Of a stretch of 64,000 nt of DNA, positions 47,901-64,000 are shown piece after piece. Position 1 is the first letter of the stretch. Each line of letters opens with the position of its first letter. The notes under the pieces are model-generated. The model did no database searches, was not told the DNA's origin, and saw nothing but the letters and a program-made list of their open reading frames with translations. This DNA is from Chondrosia reniformis (lineage: Eukaryota > Porifera > Demospongiae > Chondrillida > Chondrillidae): the NCBI GenBank assembly GCA_947172415.1, contig OX359196.1, forward strand, positions 2,172,501 through 2,236,500. Direction: 5' to 3'. A program made the translations under genes and the position numbers.

Positions 47901-50900
47901 ACTCACAGTGACTGTTTGACAACCTGCAGGCCAGATTTTGGAATCGTGGTGCATGGGTCGGGCTGAAAGTGGAGGTGGAGCTATTGGCCAAGTCTCTAGC
48001 CAAGTACACCAACCAGCTATCTTCGAAACGACTCACAGTGGCTTCTGCTCACTCATCACAAGAGCCAGTTCGTGACGTTGGGAACTCCATGTCAGTGCAG
48101 TATGTGGGCCCTTGTCACCTGGCCCCTTCTTGGCACATATTGTCTCTGTGATATCTGATACTGGTCTGGACACACCAATGTACCTTCAGGATTTGCTTCC
48201 CACTGATTGACGTTGTAGGTACGATCGACTTGAGTAACTCAAGAAGGGACTGAACGTTCCCATTGTTCTTGTGACTTATGCTCCTGGCAGCAACATCAAC
48301 AATCTCAACTGGGTATGGCATACTTCAGCCACTGACATCTCCACTGCTCTTCAACTGTGCCAGCTGATTATTGAAGGTCTTAAAGGGAAGATTCCCTCAT
48401 TTCTACTCAAGAGCTATGAGGAAAGCAGCCTTTGAGAAGCATGGCCTCGTTACGCCAGCAGTCCGTTCTGCACCACTTTTACAAAGATCTCACTGGTGAT
48501 TCCTCTGCTGTAGCCAACTTCACTGAAGCAGAGATAGACGAGCGAGTGAAAATGTTCTTTGAACTCGAAGAGCCAGATGTGATTTATGATCTGAGAGAAA
48601 TGTATGCTGGGAGGATTTCAAAATTTGACGTATTCTGGGAGAAGGCTAAGGAGTTTCTTGAAGAAGGTGTAGGCACAGCTGTGGATGATTGATGGCATTC
48701 AGACGTTGTGCATGTAGCAAAGGCAATATCTGTGCACGACTTCAAAAACTCCTCCTGACATGCCTATTCCCTCTGAAGAATTCATCAGGCTACAGTTCGT
48801 TCCAGCTCATCGGAACACTCACGTGGCCAACAGGTATACTGGCAATCTGCAAGTCAGGAAGATGGTGCAACAACAACAGTGGAGGAAGGAACACAAGGAT
48901 GCCTACTACGCAGCTTGCATATTCCGCTATCTGCGTGAGTATGCTTTATGTCTCCATGGGTATGCCATGCTTGCTTGTGTTAATGACAAGCACCGAGTCA
49001 AAGTAGGCGAATCTGCTTGTCCTGTTGCAGCTGCGGAGCAGGGACGGCAGGTTTTGGTGTGCAGAGTGTCTCAATTCCAAGTGGCTGACCATGATTTCAC
49101 TTGATTTAATGTTATCCCGTCAGTTGCACTTTTAACCAACATACCAGATGACATCAGTGGATCTTGGTAAACTGGAAAAGTGCACGTTCTGTACAAGGAG
49201 GGAGCCGTTGAACCCTCATCGCCTGTCCGTCATGCTACAGAGCTGGCTCATATCTTGCAAGAGAAAGCTCAAGCACCCCCTGTATTGTTTCTGTACTCAA
49301 ACAGTGGCCCAGATCTCAGGGTCACCTACATGAGCTTCAAGCTAGTTATGATTGCTGTCTTCCTGAAACCGGACCTGGACTACCTCTGTGCTTCTCGCAC
49401 TGCTCCCTACCATTCATACAGCAATCCAGCAGAAAGAGTGATGTCAATCTTGAATCTGGGCTTACAATCGGTGGGACGGAGGATGGCATTGAGGAGGAGA
49501 TTAACAAGTGTAATAACCTCTCTCAATTGAGGAAGTGTGCAGAAGAGAGGCCAGCTTTCAATGATGCTGTGGCCGATTCCATTTCCCCGTAAAGATCCTC
49601 CTGTCACAAATCACACAGAGACTGGAGCTCAAAGGAGAATCATTTGCTGTTTCAACTGCAGCCCAGTCAGATGAATTGATTGCCTATGGTCATCACTGTC
49701 TGCGGTTGACAGTACCTTTCAACTTCATCATGTAGACAAGCATGAAGCCAAGTCTTTAACACCAAGACTGGCTGAGTTCATGTCCCATTGTTGCAGAGAA
49801 TGACACTACTTCTTTGACATCAAGAAGTGTGGTGCCAGCACTTGCACAATCTGCAAGCTAGTTCGTCTTCCAGATGAAGCATTTCTGAAGCTCACACACA
49901 TACCAGACCCTATGCCAGGATCTGATGGCCATTACAAACCCTTTTCTGATGTAGCCGAAACCGAAACAACCGTAGAGCATTGACCTTCGCTTCGTAAGTT
50001 CAGACAGAAGGAGAAACACCTGTCATTCTGTTCAGCATGTGAAGAATGCCAATGTTTTGATACAGGGTGAGGAGTGTGCCATGTGAAGACTGGTGTATGC
50101 AAAGCACAAGCTGAAACCAGCTGAAAGACAAGCTCTTCAAACTACTTTGGATGGATATCCTTTTCGTGTGGCTCACGGCTACAAGATGCAGAAGATCTTC
50201 TTCTTAGCCTTAAGGACATTGTCTGTGTGAAGAAACTACACTGCCATGACCAAATCGAGAAGTTTCAGGAAGACAGCAATCATAACCAGCTTGACGGTCA
50301 TGTAGGTGCCCTTGTGATCTGGACCACCGTCGGACAACTTAGAAGACATTTGCATTCATTGTGCAAAGGATGTACCATCATCATCCAAGTAAGCGCACAC
50401 TACCCACAGTGTGAAGACTGTTCTAGAAACTGCACGAAGATAGACAAAACCAAGTGCAACGCCAAGTCTTAGGCTTTGCCCATAGCTACTTGTCCTAACA
50501 CTGACACAGTTGGTTTTGTGTTCTGTGCAGCTTTCTAATATTATGGTTTGCACGTAGCCACAAACTGGAACACCTATGCAGTTGGTTTTGTTTTGTTTGG
50601 TATGGTTTGCATGTATCTACATTTTAATAATACATTGAAGACTATCTATTTATACACTTCCTGTCCATTTACCTTCTTGCATACACTATTATTGTAATAT
50701 AATGAAATAATGAATAATAAAATATGCCCTCCTCCCGCATGCTTTTTGGCACCTGGAAACTAAAGTGTAATTTGGAGAGGCCTAAGTTGCTCACAGAAAA
50801 CATTCTATTGTTAATCTTTTAATACAACTCACTCCATTATTTTTTATTATTTCTGTTTTTGTTGTTGTTAACTATTCTTTTAACAGCAGCAACAACGATG

Positions 50901-51229
50901 AATAATAATATCATGAAACAATAATAATATACAATCAATAAAATTAAATCAGAAATATTAATTTATTAAAGATTTGCAACAAATATTCTAACTTACCTTT
51001 GTTTCAAGATTGCAGAAACGCCTTTATGAGAACTTAGATATTTGGAAATACCAACATCATTCTCTAGCAAATAAAAACTCCTTTCAGCTCCTATTTCTTC
51101 ATCACAATCTACAACAGCTTCCTTACAACTAAAATCATCGGAAAGTGAAGGCTCCGGAGTAAGAGCTGTTGAAAGGGAAGCGGGAGGTTCTGAAATTTTC
51201 TTCCTTTTTGCAGCCGGAATATCCGCCAT
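14961..51229 (-). CDS. PUS7: Pseudouridine synthase PUS7 (TruD family)
   Basis: Exons: 50997-51229, (one not found), 45291-45395, 44675-44804, 44448-44562, 43944-44021, 43705-43833, 42598-42723, 38987-39048, 38051-38208, 31347-31470, 30978-31109, 30646-30715, 29481-29540, 29223-29317, 14961-15085; stop TAA at 14961. Phases match at every junction after the gap (503 codons). Family signatures: [30 protein letters not shown], the catalytic-Asp motif [14 protein letters not shown] (exon 43944-44021), [51 protein letters not shown] and [15 protein letters not shown]. Known role: isomerises uridine to pseudouridine in tRNA and mRNA. The donor of exon 44448-44562 is weak (GTCCAT). The exon for the conserved segment right after ILKQR is missing; it must have length 1 mod 3. 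The gene spans 36 kb mainly because introns hold transposons. It is divergent from TGR. Confidence 0.93.
15380..15531. repeat. Degenerate satellite of a TTCGATTCTATAGAAAG unit, left block
   Basis: Repeated variants of TTCGATTCTATA and CTATAGAAAGGG, some as imperfect palindromes (AATCTATAGATT). The same unit recurs at 17701-17740 and 18215-18365. An ISL2EU-like element has inserted into a TA of this repeat. Confidence 0.6.
15604..17190 (+). pseudogene. THAP-HTH-DDE transposase of ISL2EU-like copy A
   Basis: Exon 1 from ATG 15604 encodes a THAP finger ([13 protein letters not shown], frame break near 15665 in a T run, then [22 protein letters not shown]) and ends at a donor near 15784. Exon 2 starts near 15960 (DYVPTVFAF, then a Lys/Glu-rich linker). 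After a frame break at about 16275 comes HTH_Tnp_4 ([31 protein letters not shown]). The DDE_Tnp_4 catalytic core follows ([21 protein letters not shown]). In-frame stops near 16655 and 17029 and other frame breaks show that it is dead. The THAP domain would bind the element ends. Confidence 0.85.
17198..17593 (-). pseudogene. N-terminal part of the second (SWIM-YqaJ) protein of copy A
   Basis: 131-codon minus-strand frame containing [20 protein letters not shown] and [16 protein letters not shown]. It matches the start of the copy B protein ([30 protein letters not shown]). It stops before the SWIM zinc finger and YqaJ nuclease, which have been deleted. Confidence 0.65.
17741..18214. other. 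Spacer, no gene seen
   Basis: Sequence between two blocks of the TTCGATTCTATAGAAAG repeat. It may be the inside of a non-coding element bounded by these repeats. No gene was seen. Confidence 0.3.
18215..18365. repeat. Degenerate satellite of the TTCGATTCTATAGAAAG unit, right block
   Basis: Five or so imperfect units of about 22-30 bp, each with TTC(A/G)ATTCTA(T/C)AGAAAG followed by a variable spacer such as AGTACG or GACATG. Confidence 0.65.
18520..19340 (+). pseudogene. Integrase-like transposase remnant (Ginger/KRBA2-like)
   Basis: Pieces in three frames: [20 protein letters not shown] then GRPRNPSA and [15 protein letters not shown] (catalytic Glu region), [20 protein letters not shown], and [15 protein letters not shown] (C-terminal SH3-like region). 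The first catalytic Asp and the zinc-binding N-terminus are absent. The stretch 18956-19213 is an open frame between these pieces. This is the core seen in KRBA2-like proteins, which descend from Ginger transposons. It has stops and an apparent retained intron near 18760-18850. Confidence 0.7.
19807..20693 (+). pseudogene. Ulp1 (C48) cysteine protease with C-terminal PHD-like finger, Ginger-like element
   Basis: N-terminal Lys/Ser/Thr-rich linker, then [20 protein letters not shown] and [13 protein letters not shown], then after a stop at 20101 the catalytic core: His in [14 protein letters not shown], Asp in KVYDSLYMS, Gln in FQMQRG and Cys in TYECGLAFA. After a stop at 20572 there is a PHD-like piece (KCEEWYHI). 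The His-Asp-Cys order fits Ulp1/SENP proteases, which cut SUMO-like tags; the substrate is unknown. Homologous modules lie in the two pogo-like elements of this window. Stops at 20101, 20287 and 20572 show that it is inactive as read. Confidence 0.75.
20694..20740. repeat. Perfect 17-bp inverted repeat (hairpin)
   Basis: GTAACAAGTGTTAACTT (20694-20710) and its exact complement (20724-20740) with a 13-base loop. It directly follows the PHD-like remnant and could be a transposon end or an RNA 3' structure. Confidence 0.8.
20741..21130. other. AT-rich spacer, no gene seen
   Basis: Includes a short duplicated sequence (TTAATGTT, TAAATAAGGCAGTATT). No coding signal. Confidence 0.4.
21131..21330. 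repeat. Left inverted repeat of the pogo-like element
   Basis: Shares long blocks with the complement of 28475-28640, for example ATGTGTAACTTTCGTGTTAA and AACGAAAAGTGA, with small indels. Confidence 0.65.
21543..22690 (+). pseudogene. Pogo/Tigger-type DDE transposase
   Basis: Psq-type HTH ([20 protein letters not shown], then [20 protein letters not shown]) followed by a CENP-B-like region with several breaks, then a DDE_1 core: FNCDETG (first Asp, near 22090), [15 protein letters not shown] (second Asp, near 22400), and [10 protein letters not shown] (third Asp). At least five stops or frame breaks are present. The downstream Lys/Glu-rich coiled coil (22567-22700) belongs to the same protein. 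Known role: cut-and-paste transposition at TA. Confidence 0.8.
23416..23570. repeat. Left terminal inverted repeat of copy B
   Basis: Matches the complement of about 26925-27076, including CGTATGTAAATCAATAGTAA and CTTATTTCGTCTTAACAAAG. Confidence 0.85.
23649..25390 (+). pseudogene. SWIM zinc finger-YqaJ nuclease protein of ISL2EU-like copy B
   Basis: From ATG 23649. N-terminal module ([17 protein letters not shown], a stop at about 23733, then [13 protein letters not shown]). After a frame break near 24075 there is a SWIM-type finger ([13 protein letters not shown]). A long Ser/Pro linker leads to the YqaJ nuclease ([74 protein letters not shown]), in which the D...E-K residues are present. 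A second frame break lies near 24930. YqaJ is a phage-type exonuclease fold; in ISL2EU elements it accompanies the transposase, with an unproven role in excision or repair. Confidence 0.85.
25430..26845 (-). pseudogene. THAP-HTH-DDE transposase of ISL2EU-like copy B
   Basis: From ATG 26845: THAP finger ([18 protein letters not shown], a stop, then [31 protein letters not shown]), an acidic Lys-rich linker, a stop at about 26359, a frame break, then HTH ([20 protein letters not shown]) and the DDE core ([34 protein letters not shown]). The frame breaks once more at 25530 before the last residues. Only a few lesions are present, so this copy is fairly recent. It is convergent with the YqaJ gene, as is usual for the family. 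Confidence 0.85.
26925..27076. repeat. Right terminal inverted repeat of copy B
   Basis: Complement of the left repeat with a few substitutions, ending in AGTCCTTTTTGACCCCC. Confidence 0.85.
28110..28429. other. 3' region of the Ulp1 gene, short GACACT repeat
   Basis: Contains four to five GACACT/GACAGT hexamers at 28156-28180. No other gene was seen. Confidence 0.5.
28430..28650. repeat. Right inverted repeat of the pogo-like element
   Basis: Reverse complement of the left repeat at about 80-85 percent by eye. A further partial copy of its inner part (GTCTATCAGATAAC...GGCCAATTTTTGAT) lies at 28787-28850. Confidence 0.65.
28651..29222. other. Intronic sequence of PUS7, repeat fragments
   Basis: Holds the extra partial copy of the pogo-like inverted repeat (about 28787-28850). 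No exon was seen before the PUS7 exon ending at 29223. Confidence 0.4.
29757..29932. repeat. Foldback element with 60-bp arms
   Basis: Left arm 29757-29816 and right arm 29873-29932 are near-perfect complements around AGTGAAGATGTAGGGATGGC, separated by 56 bases. Related words (CATCCCTAC) recur at 30448 and 30567, so it may be one end of a longer non-coding element that reaches about 30.6 kb. Confidence 0.75.
30185..30260 (+). repeat. (GAA)n microsatellite
   Basis: Runs of GAAGAAGAA interrupted by TAAGAA units over about 70 bases. Confidence 0.9.
31862..32950 (+). pseudogene. THAP-DDE transposase of ISL2EU-like copy C
   Basis: From ATG 31862 the THAP finger is intact: [48 protein letters not shown]. 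An Ala/Gln-rich region follows and the frame ends at 32428. Decayed downstream pieces show the DDE_Tnp_4 core (SVMAD then [42 protein letters not shown]). The HTH and the first catalytic Asp region are lost. The THAP part alone is a clean 189-codon frame and could still make a DNA-binding fragment. Confidence 0.8.
33421..34887 (+). pseudogene. Pogo-type DDE transposase of the nested element
   Basis: The first frame (33421-34056) encodes an N-terminal HTH/CENP-B-like region ([33 protein letters not shown]). After a frame break near 34110 the DDE_1 core begins with [20 protein letters not shown] (first Asp) and [20 protein letters not shown] stop lies at about 34358. It continues as 34408-34887 with [15 protein letters not shown] (second Asp), [19 protein letters not shown] (third Asp) and a C-terminal helical part. 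The first frame uses TTG/ATG at its start; ATG 33430 is likely. Only two lesions are visible, so it is a young pseudogene. Confidence 0.8.
35347..36400 (-). pseudogene. HIRAN-Ulp1 (C48) protease gene of the nested pogo-like element
   Basis: Starts near 36400 ([13 protein letters not shown]), with one stop at about 36302. A HIRAN-like domain follows: [38 protein letters not shown] linker leads to the Ulp1 part: [35 protein letters not shown]. After a one-base frame break at about 35757 come the His ([14 protein letters not shown]), Asp ([12 protein letters not shown]) and Cys ([13 protein letters not shown]) of the protease triad. HIRAN domains bind DNA 3' ends in known proteins; Ulp1 proteases remove SUMO-like tags. 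All three catalytic residues are kept, unlike in the older copies. The gene is convergent with the transposase. Confidence 0.8.
36607..37748 (-). pseudogene. SAP-YqaJ nuclease gene of ISL2EU-like copy C
   Basis: Exon 1 from ATG 37748 (about 41 codons, donor near 37626). After an intron and frame breaks there is a SAP-like motif (ELKEIA, stop, [20 protein letters not shown]) that would bind DNA. YqaJ follows: [46 protein letters not shown], then [11 protein letters not shown] and a C-terminal PELVTATIF near 36740. The D and E-K residues are present. A SAP domain takes the place held by a SWIM finger in copy B. Stops at about 37345 and 36860 and several frame breaks show that it is inactive. 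Confidence 0.75.
37833..38050. other. PUS7 intron, no feature seen
   Basis: Short AT-rich intron part between copy C and the exon ending at 38051. Confidence 0.4.
39253..40978. repeat. Minisatellite, about 46 units of 36 or 40 bp
   Basis: Unit ACATACAAACATGTACATTC plus TATGCTCGCAAGGCAT (36 bp), with a 40-bp variant that carries an extra CGTA after GTA. Variants alternate CTCGCAAGG, CTCACAAGG and CTTGCAAGG. No unit has a stop in any plus-strand frame, so long open frames in all three frames are artefacts of the repeat. It lies in the PUS7 intron 39049-42597. Confidence 0.97.
40979..42280. other. PUS7 intron, no gene seen
   Basis: AT-rich intron. A CTGATGAAGGATGAAATTTC-CAGAAAC stretch at 41331-41357 resembles the Penelope-type 3' motif at 14.08 kb. 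No open frame. Confidence 0.4.
42281..42373 (+). ncRNA. Hammerhead ribozyme motif, type I, one core change
   Basis: Outer stem I: CTAGCCACTCAAA (42281-42293) pairs perfectly with TTTGAGTGGCTAG (42361-42373). Inner stem I: GCCATA (42305-42310) with TATGGC (42344-42349). Core CTGATGA (42311-42317); stem II GTCC/GGAC (42318-42321 and 42328-42331) with loop TAATAA. The second core strand reads GAC (42332-42334) where GAA is canonical, then A42335-C42336 pairs with G42341-T42342 as a 2-bp stem III with loop GGCT. C42343 is the expected cleavage site (GTC). A minimal stem III is the form known from Penelope-like elements and retrozymes. The A14-to-C change should weaken or abolish cleavage. It sits in a PUS7 intron, on the strand opposite to the gene. 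Confidence 0.8.
42374..42597. other. PUS7 intron next to the hammerhead
   Basis: No gene. It could be the 3' part of a retrozyme or Penelope terminal repeat that carries the ribozyme, but no matching second copy was found in the window. Confidence 0.3.
42828..43560. repeat. Minisatellite, about 22 units of 33 bp
   Basis: Unit ACACACATGTAACTCAGCTC plus TGTACTTCACTGC. 33 bp equals 11 codons, so frames stay open on both strands (an apparent 227-codon plus frame and a 265-codon minus frame). These are repeat artefacts. Position: intron between PUS7 exons 43705-43833 and 42598-42723. Confidence 0.97.
44182..44345. mobile_element. MITE with CCGTAATTC ends
   Basis: 164 bp with inverted ends CCGTAATTCAGGAA and TTCCCGAATTACGG, flanked by TA. 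It lies in a PUS7 intron between exons 44448-44562 and 43944-44021. The CCGTA terminus resembles that of the pogo-like element at 33043-36550, so it may be a non-autonomous relative. Confidence 0.75.
45405..45724 (+). other. Unrecognised exon-like open frame
   Basis: About 110 codons open on the plus strand, ending at a possible donor (ACAG then GTAAGG). Contains [17 protein letters not shown] and [18 protein letters not shown] do not recognise it. It is opposite to PUS7 and within its intron, so a transposon remnant is more likely than a host gene. Confidence 0.25.
45958..46128. repeat. Tandem repeat, about 4 units of 41 bp
   Basis: Unit TTTGAATGTAGTTTGGAGGA plus GTATTAAATGTAGATGACGTG, nearly identical copies. 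Confidence 0.95.
46240..46465 (-). pseudogene. Helicase-like remnant (weak)
   Basis: A minus-strand frame contains [11 protein letters not shown], which recalls the LCNGTRLIV motif of Pif1-type helicases in Helitrons, followed by unrelated-looking sequence. Too short and decayed to be sure. Confidence 0.25.
46595..46690. repeat. Tandem repeat, 3 units of about 31 bp
   Basis: Unit GAGGAGGTCTTGTTTAGCAA plus AGTTAACTTACT. Confidence 0.9.
47051..50783 (+). mobile_element. Unclassified DNA transposon with 30-bp inverted repeats
   Basis: Ends AGGCCACTCCAACTTACACT (47051) and the complement of AGGCCTCTCCAAATTACACT (to 50783), continuing through TTAGTTTCC (about 28 of 30 positions agree). It contains one long broken coding region on the plus strand. 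No clear target duplication was seen. It sits in the first PUS7 intron region, close to where the missing exon is expected. Confidence 0.75.
47370..50472 (+). pseudogene. Unclassified transposase-like protein with C-terminal zinc-binding region
   Basis: Pieces in order: ATG 47370 ([17 protein letters not shown]); 48432-48692 ([20 protein letters not shown]); 48760-49104 ([53 protein letters not shown]); 49180-49530 ([56 protein letters not shown]). The C-terminal part has Cys-rich motifs ([40 protein letters not shown]). Asp/Asn residues in NDKHRVK and SNSGPDLR and Glu in PAERVM could be a decayed DDE triad (inference). I know this pattern only as unnamed repeated proteins of lower animals. 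Many stops and frame breaks. Confidence 0.65.
50784..50996. other. PUS7 intron 1 part, no feature seen
   Basis: AT-rich, with AACAGCAGCAACAACG-like short repeats. The missing PUS7 exon was not found here. Confidence 0.4.
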
Positions 51230-51433
51230 GTTGTATCGATATGATTGCCTCGATTACAAGCAAAACATTTTTGCATGTTCCAAAACACGTGCTAATCAGA
51301 GGGTTAAAGTTCTAATCCCTCGTGATCGGATACATCATTTCATACAAGGTGAATCAAACTGAAGCGTTCTGTAGGAAAGTTGTCAGCGGAACCGCAACAG
51401 AAACACTTTAGGGCGACTTCAGAGGAGGACACA
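51230..51433. promoter_or_regulatory. Shared divergent promoter of PUS7 and TGR
   Basis: 204 bases separate the two start codons, which point away from each other. It must hold both 5' UTRs and core promoters. An E-box CACGTG lies at 51286-51291. No TATA box is obvious. Co-regulation is inference. Confidence 0.65.
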
Positions 51434-63766
<12,333 letters not shown>

Positions 63767-64000
63767 GTGAGTATCTTTTATTCCTTATTCAAAACCTACA
63801 TTTAGTCACCTTCCAGTTTAATTTTTTGCTGATGTATTCTTATTTTATTAATATGGCCTAACTAATTAACACACAGTTGAAAAAGTGCAAGTGGAAATAA
63901 TTTAGATATTTACAGAGCCACAATTAATATATAAACCTAACTGTTTGCTAGTACATGTAATTATATGATTTGGGCAAGGTTTTGAAAATGACACATATTA

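Overview
This is invertebrate animal DNA, AT-rich and dense in transposons. A sponge or cnidarian is my best guess, because the window holds a CARD-NACHT-LRR receptor, a glutaredoxin-fused thioredoxin reductase, and ISL2EU-, Kolobok-, pogo- and Ginger-like DNA transposons; the species cannot be fixed. Spliceosomal genes with GT-AG introns and consistent phases show that it is nuclear DNA.

Three host genes can be modelled exon by exon. (1) An NLR-type innate immune receptor on the minus strand (about 1.1-4.9 kb): a CARD exon, a large NACHT exon, then LRR exons whose phases alternate 1 and 0. (2) PUS7, a TruD-family pseudouridine synthase, on the minus strand from 51229 down to 14961: 15 exons located and one early exon not found. 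(3) A thioredoxin-glutathione reductase (TXNRD3/TGR type) on the plus strand from 51434, 12 exons to 63766, with the 3' end (including any selenocysteine codon) outside the window. PUS7 and TGR are divergent and share a gap of about 204 bp that should act as a bidirectional promoter.

Nearly everything else is mobile DNA, much of it inside introns. 5223-11050: a young Ty3/gypsy element with 195-bp LTRs that differ at one site and a 4-bp duplication, inserted about 290 bp upstream of the NLR start codon. 11.6-14.8 kb: Penelope-like remnants. The 14.1-kb last PUS7 intron (15086-29222) holds an ISL2EU-like element (15532-17700), a Ginger/KRBA2-like integrase with an Ulp1 protease (18.4-20.7 kb), and a pogo-like element with its own Ulp1-PHD gene (about 21.1-28.7 kb), split by a second ISL2EU-like element (23416-27076). 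Another PUS7 intron holds a third ISL2EU-like element (31727-37832), itself interrupted by a pogo-like element that carries a HIRAN-Ulp1 gene (about 33043-36550). An unclassified transposon with 30-bp inverted repeats lies at 47051-50783. TGR introns hold a pogo-type MITE (54173-54510) and a Kolobok-like element (61191-62781, TTAA duplication) with THAP and P2X7-ballast-like ORFs.

The PUS7 introns also contain two large minisatellites (39.25-40.98 kb and 42.83-43.56 kb) and a near-canonical type I hammerhead ribozyme motif (42281-42373). The strongest candidates for something new are the repeated pairing of Ulp1/C48 proteases with three transposons of two unrelated transposase types, the hammerhead, the unclassified 47-51 kb transposon, and the P2X7-like ORF of the Kolobok element. 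Most transposon genes carry stops or frameshifts, so the host genes are the only clearly intact coding units.
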